Shown: positions 33,624 to 46,440 of the stretch, in pieces | Layout: the number at the start of each line of letters is the position of its first letter | Numbering within the stretch: the first letter of the stretch is position 1 | DNA from: Blastomussa wellsi | Lineage: Eukaryota; Cnidaria; Anthozoa; Scleractinia; Plerogyridae | Length of the DNA: 64,000 nucleotides | Assembly: GCA_947652115.1 (NCBI GenBank) | Contig: OX393565.1 | Coordinates: 14,544,457 to 14,608,456 of the forward strand | Direction: 5' to 3' | Notes under the pieces: generated by a model | What the model was told of the DNA's origin: nothing | What the model saw: only the letters and a program-made list of their open reading frames with translations | The model's database searches: none | Program-made: the position numbers and the translations under genes

Positions 33624-36600
33624 AATCAACAACAACAACAACTTTATTGTACCCAAATTAATTAGGTTTACAAAACTAGACAATATAAAATAAAATGAGT
33701 ACATGGCTGCCCGAAATAACCACTTTTGGCTAATGAGGAACTGGGCAGCCATCCTTAGTGTTTACATCAGTGATTTTAAAGGTCAGGTACAAATAAACAC
33801 ATACAACACGCACGGACAAAAATTAAGTAAACTAGGTTTAACTCTCTCTAAGGGGTAAACTACAACAGGCTAAACAAATAGAACGACAACGTCTGGGGTG
33901 AACAGGGAAGGGGTCCTGGATGGACCCTTCCATTTATTACATTGCCCAACATGGTAAAGAATGTACAAAATAACAACAACTATAGGGAGGGAGGGGAGGG
34001 GAACGAAGCTAGGTTGTGTACAAGCACATGGCGGACAAGCTGAGTACAGCGCATGTCAACTAAACTCGCCCCCAGATCTCTCGCTGGAGTTAAATACAAA
34101 TAATAGCTATTATTTAAAACTAAAATTTTAGCGGAAATAAGCCGGAAGAAAAAGGATATAAACAGCTTAACTAAGATAAGAGAGGATATAGAGGTATAGA
34201 TAGCTCGGTTAATAGCTTGCAATGAAGCTTGATTTGAATTTATTTTTAATGACCATAAGCCTTTTTAATGTTTAAGTGACAGTAGCTTAATGTCATCAGA
34301 TATAGTATTCCAGGTCTTAGCACCTTGATATCTAATATTAAATATACCATAGTTTGTTCTAGAGGAAAGTCTGGTGTTATAGTGAGTTTCTTTTATAGAA
34401 GTGAAAAAAAACCATCAAAATTAGTAGGAAGAAGTTTATTTTTAAATTTATACATAAAAACAGCAATGTGAAAGGTTACTTCATCAAATAATTTGAGAAC
34501 ATTTAATTCTTTGAAGAGTGGACTTGTATGTTCAGAAAATCCAGAGAAAGTTATGATTCTTATAGCTTTCTTTTGCACTACAAAAAGAGGTTACAAAGAA
34601 GTTTGATAAGTATTTCCCCAGGCTATTATTATACAATATGTTAAAAAAGGATATGCTAGAGCATAGTATAGGTCCAGTAAAGTTTTGCTGTTAAGATAAT
34701 AGCGAAGTTTGGATAGAATGCCTATACTACGTTTAACCTCTTTGCCAATATAGTTAATATGGCTTTTCCAGTTAAGATTTGAGTCAATGTAAGTTCCTAG
34801 ATATGTGATAGAATTTTCTTGACTTAATGATTGATTATTAATAAATAATGTAACTGACTTCGGTATTTTTTTTTGGATGGGATGAAATAGAGCAAAATTA
34901 GACTTGCCAATATTTAAGGAGAGTTTGTTTGCACATAGCCAGGAATGAACTATCCTAAGTTCATTGTTAAGATTGCTTTCTAGTATATTAATATTTTTAT
35001 GCTTTAGGAATAGGTTTGCATCATCAGCAAACAGGTGGAAATCTAATAGCCTTGAGCAGTTATGAAAATCGTTAATATAAATTAAGAAAAGCAGAGGTCC
35101 CAGTACAGACCCCAGAGGAACACCACAGGAGATATGTACTTTATCCGAAAAAGTGTTTCCGTGAGATACAAATTGTTTCCTATTACTCAGATATGAAGTG
35201 AACCAATCTTTGACAATACCACGGATACCATAGAACTCAAGTTTTATTCAAGTTCAATTTATTGAAAATAGATAAGAGAAAAATAGGACGGTAGTTGTTT
35301 AAACTAACCTGTGATCCATTTTTAAATACTGGTATAACTCTGGCTAATTTGAACCTCTCAGGAACAATACCAGTAAGGAATGAAGTATTAAAAATTATTT
35401 GTAAGGGTTCTGACAGAGCACTTTTAAGAATTTTTAGAACTGAAACTGGTATACTAGAAGGACCTACTGCTTTACCAGTATTTCAGATTCTATTTCCTCT
35501 GGAGCAATGGGGGACAAGAACAAGCTATCCCGTGGAGAAGATGACATACACTGATAGGCAGACTTGTCGACAGTAGGAATAACACTAGCCAAATTACTGC
35601 CAATGTTGGCAAAATAATTATTAAAAGCGTTTGAAATCGATGTTTGATCTGTTATTTATCTGTTATTATCCTGCGGAGTTGTTCGAATAATTTGCTTTAT
35701 ACCCTTCCAGATTCTCTTACCATTGCTCATATTTATTGAAAAATAGTCCTTGTAATAATTTTTTTTACTAATTTTGATAAGATGGTTTAATTTATTCCTA
35801 TAAAACTTGAATTTGGTTTGGTAATAAGAGGATTTAGTCTTAAGGAATTTCTCATAAAGATTATTTTTAATTTTAATAGAGTTTCTAATTGCAGTAATAA
35901 TCCATGGCTTAGTTTTGAGCTTTAACACTTTCCTAGACAATTGCTTCAATGGAATGTGCATATCAATAATCCCTGAAATTTTACTGTAAAAAGTATCAAA
36001 CATATAGCTTGGATCAGAATTACAGTTAAATAATATATCCCAGTCTATTGATTGGATATCATTAATTAGGGCTTGCTCATCAAGCTTCGAATAGTCTCTT
36101 CTGAAAATCTTGATATTTTCTGGCAATGAAGAGAATTTACTAACAATAAGAAAATTTGGCAAATGGTCTGTTAGATCATAAATTAAATTACCACTGACAG
36201 TAAAATGTTCAAGAGAGTTAAAGAAAATATTATCAATAAGTGTTGCAGAATGATCCGTAATCCTGGTTGGTTGCAAAATTTGAGGCTGGAAATATGAAGA
36301 ACCCAAGGTATTTAAAAAATCATTTGTGCCAGGATGAGACTGAAACTTGAGGAGGTCTAAGTTGAAGTCCCCTAGTATAGCACAGTATTTGTTTTCACGA
36401 TGAATCCTTTCAATCACTGTGTTTATGTGTGTCATAAAACTGTCTAAGCTGCCATGGGGGTGTCTGTAAATAATTCCACAGATAGTATTATGTTCAGCAT
36501 CATTTTGGATTTCAATCCATAGAGATTCATATCCTTCCTTAACCGAAGAGAGATCTTGACGTCATTCTTAACAAAAGCTCCCACTCCTCCAGCATTAGAA

Positions 36601-36960
36601 AGGCTTGGTTAAGATAAAAAGCTATAGCCTGTAATATCAATATTAATAATTTCTTCTTGATCAATCTTTAGTTTGGTTTCACTGAGACCTATCACTGACA
36701 GGGGAAAATACAATTCAGACAGCATATTAATAAGGTTATCTATATTAGCTTGAATACTTCTTATATTGCAATTTAAAAAAGAAAAAGCATTGCTAGAGAA
36801 ACAAGCTGTAATATCCTTAAGCTTATTTGCATGAAAATCATGAGTAGTAAAATAATTAAAATTTGAGTCAGAAGGCATATGAAGGTCAATATCTAGATTT
36901 GTGAGGTGGGCTATGTTAGTAACAGAGGAGGATATATTCAAACAAGGCAAAGAGGTATGG
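33624..36960 (-). pseudogene. CR1/L2-like LINE, decayed, minus strand
   Basis: A non-LTR retrotransposon that encoded an apurinic-type endonuclease and a reverse transcriptase. Reading from 36960 down: FLNCNIRSIQANIDNL and VIGLSETKL (endonuclease start, frame at 36609-36950); AGGVGAFVKNDVK near 36590 in another frame; GDFNLDLL, TRITDHSATLIDNIF and DLTDHLP (frame 35656-36435); GSVLGPLLFLIYINDF and intact FADD near 35010-35100; ITYLGTYIDSNLNWKSHI; then QKKAIRIITF and SPLFKELNVLKLFDEVTFHI to 34393. Several frameshifts and a stop near 34600 make it dead. A 3'UTR of about 750 bp ends AATAAAG and (GTT)5 at 33624-33640. No ORF1 is seen, so it is probably 5' truncated near 36960-36990. Confidence 0.9.
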
Positions 36961-37091
36961 CTGTCATAGCTGTCATCTTACATTTCAAACAATGTTTGAA
37001 AAGTTCCTTGTTCTTTTCGGTCAGGCTTTCATTAATGTAGATCTTTCAGTTTCAGTTTATTACCCGGCATCGATTATTCATCGGTGTCATA

Positions 37092-37258
37092 CACCTTATT
37101 CCAAAATGGCTACATCTTAATATTCTTTTATTGGTATTCAAATTAGCCCTTCTTGCCTCGTTTTTGAGTTCAAAAATCAAAAGAATATTTTATCTCGAAC
37201 GAGGCAACAAGGGCCAACTTCTGTGTACATATATCAGCGGCCATTTTGGAATAAGGTG
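37092..37258. mobile_element. Tc1/mariner-type MITE, CACCTTATTCCAAAATGGC ends
   Basis: Ends CACCTTATTCCAAAATGGC pair without mismatch with GCCATTTTGGAATAAGGTG. TA stands on each side (37090-37091 and 37259-37260), the Tc1/mariner target. An inner palindrome (GCCCTTCTTGCCTCG...) nests inside. Confidence 0.85.
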
Positions 37259-37586
37259 TATTGTTCATCGATTAGTTATATCTGGTACCGGTGTTTTTAG
37301 CCAATCAAATGAAAATTTGCCATGACTCTCATTTCCACAACTCAAATGAGGTAGTATCAGCAATGTGTAATAATATCAACTATATATGGCGTCCATGCAT
37401 TGTCCAGCGGCAAGAGACGAGGGATAAGAACATCATCAACTAACTACGATAACCGTAATATTTTATTTCATATTTTAATGCTGAATTACATTTCAATAAA
37501 AATGCATTATATAGACCGGTAAATATTGATCCAGTATAGAGAGTTCAGACGGCTTTCAAACGAAATCAAGCTGATCGATTGCCAAT

Positions 37587-37632
37587 TTATCTTTCATTCA
37601 TTCATTCATTCATTCATTCATTCACTCATTCA
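37587..37632 (+). repeat. (ATTC)n microsatellite
   Basis: About ten ATTC units with two ACTC variants near the end. Confidence 0.9.
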
Positions 37633-37830
37633 CTGGCGTTGACTGATATGCTCTTTGATTTGACTCGTTTGATTGTTTTTTGTAGTACTCTTGTCAGCAA
37701 TTTTGATTTTTCATTACGGTTATTGTTACACGCAAAACCAATGGCTAATCTTAAGGAAACGTTGTGCTAAGGAGCGAACTATTAGTAACTGCTTTGAATA
37801 AATTACTATGCAGTATATCTTAGGTTCTGT

Positions 37831-38997
37831 TCAAGAGGACGAAACATCGGAGACGCTCCTTTGAAGTTCGATTTCTTCACCAGACGGCCGATCGGTCTGA
37901 CCGTTTTCTTGTGCTGATGTTTGCAAAGACCAATCGTTTGAACTGTTCACGTGATTATCGGCAGCTGGCTGACATTTTGTCCATTGGCTTTGAATTGCTT
38001 TCTTTCGAATCGAGCCCGGAGCAAAAGAGGAAAATGTTGTTCTGAAACTCTCTCCAACGTTTCGCGCCGTTTTGCTAACTTCGCGGCATGGACACAATAT
38101 GGCTGAAAACGCTTCACGAAAGTGCTGGAACTTGTGAGCGTACAAAAGGGGATTGACAGCTGAATTTCCGTACTGAAGAAATTTTACAGCGCAAATAGCT
38201 TGCCAGGAAGGCATAATATCTGGTCTGATGTAACTGACCAAGGAGAGCGTAAAGAAAGGAAGCCACCCAATCATGAACAACGCAATCATTATGATCACCG
38301 CCTTGGCAACGCGGACCTCCTTGCGAAGACTCCTTTTAAACTTATAAGAATACTTGACTTTGTTCTTGCGAATGGAAATAACTACAGCAGCTTGTGTTAC
38401 GCATACAATACACAAGGGAACGAAAAAGCAGAGTACTATGATAGTCACATTGTATGCTTTTGGTGCTGATGCCATTCCCGGTTTGGAACACGCCGCAACT
38501 GGAATCGCCACTGACCAAATAAGGGCCAAAATTATCAAGTAGCGTTTACTGGTGTAAGTACGATGGCTTAGAGGCCAAACAATAGCACAGAACCTATCCC
38601 AGCTTAGCGCAACCAGATGCAGTATGGAGCCAACACCTCCAAGTATATCAAATATTACCCAGATTTCATGCAAGTGGGCAAACCATGTCTCTTTTTCGTC
38701 GCTAAGAAACATGACAACAATCCACCATGGAATGGAGACAATACCAACAAACCAGTCAGTAGCTGCTAATGAAACGATGAAATAGTTGGTATGAGTGCGA
38801 AGAAACTTCTTCTTTCCAAAAGAGAATATCACAAGGCCATTTCCAAACAGGATAACGGCAGCAACAATAGAGTATGCAACGGCCCACGGAACGAGAATCT
38901 GATAATTCATCTTTAAATAGCCTTTAGCTTCACTTTGAACAGCTGACGAGTTTCTTGTGTTGTTAAACGAGGCTCCTGAAAAAGAAAACCATTTCAT
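37831..38997 (-). CDS. Class A (rhodopsin-like) GPCR 3
   Basis: A seven-helix receptor; 388 residues if read from ATG 38997. Landmarks: N53 in FGN, D81 in ATD, D134-R135-F136, GWLPFF at 244-249, NPLLY at 282-286 and a likely palmitoylated CPC at 302-304. N-glycosylation sequons are at N12 and N16. Unlike GPCR 1 and 2 it keeps D in the DRY position and lacks the loop-3 CxxC. The 5' end is doubtful. Codons 2-7 form a pyrimidine-rich TTTTCTTTTTCAG ending at 38976, a strong splice-acceptor sequence, so the exon may begin at 38975 with the true start upstream. Alternatively M30 (38910) could start a shorter protein, but that drops both sequons. A possible AATAAA on this strand lies near 37462. It faces the other two genes and shares their RTxTxYF and LQYG-SA-NP motifs. 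Confidence 0.9.
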   Translation of the reverse strand: MKWFSFSGASFNNTRNSSAVQSEAKGYLKMNYQILVPWAVAYSIVAAVILFGNGLVIFSFGKKKFLRTHTNYFIVSLAATDWFVGIVSIPWWIVVMFLSDEKETWFAHLHEIWVIFDILGGVGSILHLVALSWDRFCAIVWPLSHRTYTSKRYLIILALIWSVAIPVAACSKPGMASAPKAYNVTIIVLCFFVPLCIVCVTQAAVVISIRKNKVKYSYKFKRSLRKEVRVAKAVIIMIALFMIGWLPFFTLSLVSYIRPDIMPSWQAICAVKFLQYGNSAVNPLLYAHKFQHFREAFSAILCPCREVSKTARNVGESFRTTFSSFAPGSIRKKAIQSQWTKCQPAADNHVNSSNDWSLQTSAQENGQTDRPSGEEIELQRSVSDVSSS

Positions 38998-40617
38998 GCA
39001 TTAGAAAAGAAAAACACGATTCTTCGTCATACCGTGCATCTTATCCCTGCCTTTAAAACTAATTTCGCTCTCAATTACCCTGTTCCCTGAAGGGCCAAGC
39101 TAGCAAAGCAACTGTATATGAACCTCTGAAGACTTAAGAGATGATTGCGATTGCCGTCACCGAATCATTCTGACAGAGAAGTTAAACTTAATTAACCTTG
39201 CGCTGGCAGACACGTACGTTTTACTGATCTCTTCCTAAAAAAGATCACTGAGCTAAATCAGGACAGTCGGACGTCTAGTATTATCTTTTACACTCATTGC
39301 ACTGATCAGGCGCACTGCATTATTTCATAAAAAAGGGTGGCTGATCAACATTAAAATTTATATACTATATACAATGTTCTTTTCCCCTTGTGTACTTACT
39401 TACTTAAAATCAATTATTATTATTGTTGTAGAGTCTGCAGGATAAGGTTCCTACTACTAAACTTTCTACAAATATCACGTTCTTTAGACATCAAACTTGC
39501 GCACGCCAAGTAACAGCATCTATGACAGATTTGTGCGTGTCGTATGTAAGACATACCGGTACGGGTGCGTGATAGCTCAACAGTGAACTCGACGTCGTCA
39601 CATTACATTTGGAGTCAAATTGAGACTTCTCACAGCATCAGCGTCTGCTTTATCGGTATAAAATGAAGTATGGAAATTTGATTTTAAAATGAAATCCTCC
39701 ATGATCCCCATAAATCTACCATGATCGGAACATGTTCAGACTTAATAACAATGACAGGTTTGAACAAATTTCCTTTGAGGAGTTCAGTTCTCAGGAACTC
39801 GAATATTTTAATTGGAAAGTTTTCGACTTTCCAACCGATAGACAGAAGAGGCAAAAAATACCGTGTTCAGACTGCTTGTAGTTACGGCCGACTTGTGAAT
39901 AAAATAACTTAGACTGAAGACAACTGTAAAAACATTTCGTTGCGAGAAATGACATGTTTTATTATCAACGTTGTGATCTGCTTACAATATTCAAATACGG
40001 AGTCATTTTTCCCAGAGGTTTTACTTATCAGAATTTCCATCTCTGAAGATTGTGTTCATAATTGAAGTCATGGAAAAGTTGGATGAAATTAACAGGCCAA
40101 AAAGGTTGCAAAATGATTGTGATGTTTATCCATGGAATCTTAATTTTTCCACGCAAAATGCGAACTTCTAAATATTTCAACAATTTCAAGCAAAATAACA
40201 TGTCCCTTAAAAACATGTTCATTTTACAGATTTAAGAACTGAAATGCTTCCAATTGTTTTGACTTGGAAAGACGCTGATACAAAAAATAAATTCTGATAT
40301 GAATCACACAAAGCACGTGATATATATAGAGCATAACTCCGAGTTTGCCATTGGCCGGCCTCTTTATTTTAATTATAATGGTCAAAAACCCATGTTTTAT
40401 CAGAGTATAAAACACGGAAAAAGCCTTTTGTTGTTTTTTTTTTTATTTTTTATTCGCAAGAAATGGTGTAGAACATTTTCTATGCAAAAACTTCCGACAA
40501 AATTCTGAGTCAGGCTGCAGAAATTGTCAACGAAGCTTCTAAGTGCGAGAGGAAAGTAGAAGAAGCGAAGTTCAGTTCATCGATCGTGCGTGTTTTGTTG
40601 CATAATTAATTAAAGCA
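38998..40617. other. GPCR 3 upstream flank, no feature
   Basis: Expected to hold the GPCR 3 promoter and perhaps a first exon. I could not identify a donor site or start codon with confidence. No repeat was recognised. Confidence 0.45.
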
Positions 40618-40788
40618 AATAAAGAAGCCTAAGCCATGTATTATACTGTCATAAAACACTCCGGACATTTGAGAACAGTCACTCGAGCCTGCGGCTCGTG
40701 TTTTCTACATTTCCCTCGTGCTCTCAAATGCATACCCGTCGTGTTTTATGACAGTGCAGTATAATACATGCCTTAAGCTTCTTTATTT
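40618..40788. mobile_element. Hairpin MITE, AAATAAAGAAGC ends
   Basis: AAATAAAGAAGC-TAAG-CATG and TATTATACTG pair with inverted copies at the right; ATAAAACAC, CATTTGAGA and a GAGCC-GC-GGCTC centre extend the fold. Total about 171 bp. A related CACGAGCCGCGGG string appears near 22600. Confidence 0.82.
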
Positions 40789-43700
40789 GTTAAATAAACG
40801 CGTTGTCATTTTTGTCCACTGGTCTTTTTGGGTTTTCCGGTAGTTCGTTTCATTTTGCATGAAGTTTGGTGACATGTAGACGTGTAAATGAGATCGAATG
40901 AGATAGCATTCATTCCTTCAATGGCGCAGTTACAATTTGACGAAATATAACAAAATGAAAGGGAACGAAAACCATCTGTTTCAAGGTTAGAAAGAACTAA
41001 AAAAGGGCATTTACCAATGTTTTATGCACAATACAATGAGGTGTTTACTAATTATCTGGTAACACGTTAAAAATCATTTCCAGGCAGAAAGATTCTGGAC
41101 AAATTATTTTTCCTAATCAATTTTCAATTGGCCTCGCTTTCAAAAGCAAGATTGAGGATAGAAATACTCGAACTATCGTATGGACATATTTTCAACGCAG
41201 AAACTGCTCAGCTCTTATGTGGAATGGTTGTAAGTGGTACCAAGATGTTTCATACAAAGTGGAGGTAAATGGAGGCAAAGCGATAACTAAGTCTCTATAA
41301 CAGTTGATGATTTTGAGGCCCACTGCTAAACCAGTAGCCATTGATTTTGGCATTATATTAAGGCGTCACTGAATGCGCATGTGTGACTTAATTATCAGAA
41401 AGTTGTAAGTCTTAAAACACCATATATAAATCGTATTCGAAAATACATCAAAACAATTTGACCCTATAACGCTAAGAAATGGATTCTGGGAAAGAAACCA
41501 TGATTCGCTAAAATTTACATTGGATTTTTGCTAGACGACACAAAGACAAAAATTTTCAGTACATTTAAATGATCAAACCCAGCGTTAACAATCCTAGTAT
41601 TGTTTTTTTGCCTTATTAAGAAATTCATTATTTTACTAAAAGCATCTTTGGTCATTTCGGAAATAATGAAAAACCTTTCGCGTTACGAAACATTATTGCT
41701 GCTAGTCGAGTAAAAAGGAACTGTAGTGTTATTCTACGTACCGTGATGGCGATGCGCTGTTGCTGTTGGTTTTGGAGAGAATAATCTAACAGTGACGAAA
41801 AATGCGGTTATCCAAAACTCACAAAGTAACAGGAGCAATGATTGTAGTTTTTATTTTATTAAGTTACATTTAAGGAAAACCTTGTGAATATCATCAAATG
41901 TTCCCCGCTTTGACGATTGGTTTTTCCCAATCATACATAAAAGGCAATAATTTGCATATTTATCACTTTGTTCTTTAACAGCACGTAAACAGCACTTCCT
42001 TTATCGGGTTTATCTAAATGAGTATAAACATTAAACCCACGATTGTGACTAAATTTCAGCCCAGACACCTTTGTACACGCACATCGATGAACTGATGGGA
42101 TTAGTTAAGTGCTTCAGACGCGTTGGCGACAAAAATGAATGATTTCCATGCCTAAGATTTCAAACAGCTGAGAACGTTTGACAGATTCATGTTTACCTCC
42201 GGTAGATCATTTCCTTCCAGCACTGCACAGCAAGCTCAAGAACAAACGAGAATTGCTTGCCATTTTTCCCGTCTTTTATTACGCTCGTTTCAATTTGGGA
42301 GTGACAAAGCAATTATGTTTCGCTTCTTGTATAGTATAACCGCTTTTCATCCTCTTCAAAAGTTTTTACATGAAAGTGAGTGGATTAATCGATACTTGAC
42401 GAATTAACAAACCCCCGCCCGGAACATCTTTCACTCCTGCTTACGTCGTTTATCAACAAGGTTTGGAAAAACACAATTTTTTAAATACTTTACAATTTTT
42501 TAGTAAAAAAAGGAACATTTGTGCAATATAATTTCAATGATTTCTTTTCCGATTTTGAAATTTTAAAACCTTTATAAAGGTTTTACAAGCAGGTTTTTGC
42601 CAAAGTTATCTTCACAAATGTTACTAAAAAGAGTTGATGTTTCACCCTTACAGTTAAGATTTATTGTTTCATGATTAATTCCTAAAAATTATTTTATGAT
42701 CCAGCAGCCGAGATATTAACAAGTCTACTTTCACGCTTAAAGCATAATTAATACCACTTTTACCTGAGAATTTTCCAAAAGATTCCATAACAAGCTTTAG
42801 CGAAGACTCCTCGACTTGCCATTCGTCTTGTAAATCGCCGTCGTCATGGGCAAGTATTTATTTCATGTAAACAGAATTCATGCGTTTAGCGTCCGGTTTA
42901 TTTAGGATGTAGATGTCAATTAAACGCTTATTCAACATTACAAATGGAGTGGTTTGCATACTGAAATGCAATCAGGCGTGCGGTGTAATCTCGTTGTATT
43001 GGTCCGCGCCTCTGGAAGCTTATATTTTGCTGTCGTTTATTTACACAGGTGAAGTGAAATGAGCATGGCACTGAGTCACTGACAGCCTGTGCCTCGACAA
43101 AAGAGTAAGGCTTATGAACAATGACTCTCTCACTTGCAGTAAACTTTATTATATAGGGGTTTATCTTAAATCGTGCAGATTTTCAACCCAAAGGTTTTTA
43201 ACAGCCGGATAAAATAGAGCGATTCTAGGAGTGGCAGACAACGTGCTCATCTGAGAATTTGAGAAATTTGTTTTTTTACTATGTACATGTGTGAAAGGGA
43301 GAGACAAATATAAAATTTGGGAAATCAGAAATGTTTACCAGAGAACTAGCATATTCGATGTATTATACAATAATTTCAACATTCTAGAACAATCTCTTTT
43401 TGTTCTAGAGTAATATTGACATTTTTTTAATTGCTGTCAGAACTCAAGTAGATTAATCTACACACACATTGCAGTAATACAACTAGAATTTATGACTGAA
43501 TTAAATAAATAGACAAAAGGTGAAGATATTCAGACCCGAGGCAATAATAAAGCCGATTGCATATTTATTTATTTCTACTCATTTTGGGAAATGCGGGTGC
43601 AGCTTCTCTGGTTTTGCTCCAAAAGGTAAAATTGCACCCGTCCCACGCGACAGTGGCTTAATCATTGAAAGATCACCAAGGGACTAAATAGATAATTCTT

Positions 43701-44557
43701 ATTTCTTTAATGATGAAACAGAGAATAGGTAACTTTAGATTGTAAGAAAAAGTCAAAAAGAAATTCTGTAAAACTCTCAAACACTCCGCAAGCATTTCAA
43801 ACACCGACCACAAAAACAAAAACAAATAGATAATACTGGAATGGCCTTACTATATTTGACTTTCTGAACGTAGTTTCCTGAACTTAGCGTTTAGCCCCAA
43901 GCAGTGTTTAATAACTCGTTTGTAATTAAGGTGCTATATGCTTAACTTGTTTATTATTTTTAACCAAAGCGATAAACAACAAGAAGAAACAATGAACTTT
44001 GCTATCAAGCTATTTATCAACTCTGCAAGCATTGAAATATGCACGACCTTCTAATTGTCAAAAAGCACTTTTGCCATAAACTCCCCAATTGCTAATGAGC
44101 TGTTATTATTTTAAATTCGTAAATATTTTAAAACATTAACAGTAAAACTTATTTGCTAAAATGCCCCCCGCTTCTCATAAACAAGTGTTTGGGTTTTACT
44201 GATTATCTGCTTTTAGTATAACCCGAGAAAAGAAGGAATCATCGGCAAATATATAAGAGAAGTTATTTTTGCGTAAAAAAGCCACGAACTGGGTAGTTAC
44301 AAACCACCCACACTCTTAACCGACATATCCGGTTTCACTCCCCAGATCTTACCTAGGCCAAGATGTTTGTTAACAAACTAGGGCCTACAGATTCAATGGC
44401 ATTTATACCACTCGATTATCCTAATGGGCAATTGCCTTAAAAAACTCCATAAGTCCCGGAGGCTTATTTCTGTCACGACGTTTTGAAGAAGAGCTTCTTT
44501 CAAACCAAACATCTGTTAGTCTCATCATGGTACACAGAAATCTAATAGACTTTTCTT
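40789..44557. other. Long gene-free stretch
   Basis: AT-rich, very few open frames above 60 codons and none recognisable. No hairpin or LINE motif was noticed. Confidence 0.5.
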
Positions 44558-44771
44558 AAAGGAGCTACGTCATAATATTTTGGGTCATTTTTTGTGACTG
44601 ACCAAATTACCCTTGAAAAATAGGAGACCCCAAAATAATTTTTTACTAAGGAAATAAAACGCAAAGAAGTTATATTAAAAGGATGGAGAAGATTGCAACG
44701 GATTACAAATGACGAATTTGAAAAGTTTAGACTGAATTTTTCAAAGTGCACAAACTATGATGTGGCTCCTA
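44558..44771. mobile_element. Short copy of AAAGGAGCTACGTCA-TIR element
   Basis: Left end AAAGGAGCTACGTCATAAT, right end TGATGTGGCTCCT (inverted, with changes). About 214 bp. The last 90 bp match, inverted, the first 95 bp of the element at 48761-49771, and the first part matches that element's other end. It is therefore an internally deleted relative. Confidence 0.75.
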
Positions 44772-45726
44772 TACTACACTTTTATAAAATACTAACTATA
44801 ACAACTAAATATGGTGGTTAAATAAAACGTAAAATTATCTTGTTTTCCTGTTCAAAATTGGGTAACAAATTGTCATGATCGACCATCCTCAAACGGTGGC
44901 GTAATACAATAGGGACTCATTTAAAAAAATGAACTGCCAGAGGGGGGCTTAAAAGAGAGGAGGAGCTTAATACGGCTTATACGGTAACTGCAGCAGCTCT
45001 GCATAAGGGAGGCAATGAAACTAGTTGAGTTGAAAACCACAATATAAGGTATCCACTTAAAGTTGGAAATTCCTCAGTTGCAGCTACCTTTTTTGTTAGG
45101 CAAGGTCCGAGTGACCAAAATCCTGCTTCCTGTGCTGAACAGAGAAGTGTTCTGTGTTTGTTTGATTTTTTCAGTTTTGTTGTAGTTGTTGTTGTCAATT
45201 GGTGCTGATGATGGTAGCTAATTTCCATTCGCTTTAACAACACATTCTAATATGTTTTTCCAAATTTCCGGTCCGATTTTATTGTCAATTAATCCTTCAC
45301 AGTTTTCACCCAGTTATTTCGAAACGCACGATTATAAAGTATAATACATAGAAATAAAACACGATCGATGAAAATAGAACATGTTTTAACTGAAGAACTC
45401 GTTAGACAGTTAAATAATATATTTTTAGAGTAAGGTTCTTATATTCCCACCTACGAAGAGAGGAAATAATTAGATATTCACTGTTTTGACCTCATAATGG
45501 CATTTAAAGGGCACCGTCACCGGGATTTCCTTTATAAATCCATTTTTAGTAAAACAAAACAAAACTTACGAATAAGTACTCGTAAGCGAAAAGCGCCTAA
45601 AACATCAAGAAGAAGAGATCAAGTGAAATCTTGAAGGAAAAGAACCGTCATCATTTTGTAGCTACGAGCATCAAGGACAGAACTTGAATGGTCAGGTCAG
45701 CCCGTCTTTTTCAAGTTGAGATCTAA
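44772..45726. other. No gene recognised
   Basis: Includes an antisense open frame with a threonine-rich start at 45150-45243 from an ACAACA-like tract. Nothing else was noted. Confidence 0.45.
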
Positions 45727-46048
45727 ATCTTCTGATGGTATCACAAAGGCATCACTCCTTTAAAATCTTCATTACATTTTACATTCCAACTAACTCAACC
45801 GAAGCCACCCAACGTTTTTTAACCAATCCCAAGAAAAGGCCAGAACAAAAGATTGTGATTGGTCTGCTGATAAAAAAAACTCTGATTCTTTTGTTCTGAA
45901 TTTGTCTTGTGATTGGCTAAAAAACGTTGGGTGACCCCGGTTGCAAACCCACCGAAATTGAAACCGGTCTACCGATCTATCCAAAGTGGTTTTTAAAATT
46001 TAATGACGATTTTAAAGGAGTGATGCCTTTGTGCTACCATCAGAAGAT
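45727..46048. mobile_element. MITE, ATCTTCTGATGGTA ends
   Basis: ATCTTCTGATGGTA-CACAAAG and GCATCACTCCTTTAAAATC at the left return inverted at the right, giving terminal repeats of about 41 bp. A second inner palindrome (CCCAACGTTTTTTA...AAAAAACGTTGGG, with GATTGG repeats) lies at 45808-45932, perhaps a nested element. Total about 322 bp. Confidence 0.85.
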
Positions 46049-46440
46049 CGCTTACGAGTAGTATTCGGTCTACAAAAAAGTTAATTACATTTTCCCCAGA
46101 ACAAACGAGTTACTCCAGGTTACTGCAATGTAATGAGACTGAATGGCAGTAACATTGATTATCAGTTATATAGTTAAGAAACAGACTTCGCTTTGGTTTG
46201 AGTTTCAAACGTCTATTCGTAACTAACAAAGTTATTTTACACTCGTTACAGAAAAATCAGCGTTTTCGATAACTGGAATAAACACAAGTTTGGAAGTAGT
46301 CTTTCTGTAAGATTAACCAATACCCAACAAAGATCGCCCTCAAATTCGCGAAAGGCATAGGCGGTTTTATGAAGTCCCCTTACGATTATAAAGAACATAA
46401 ATTTGAAAAACCTAACAGAAAAACATCTTGAAAAAATGCT

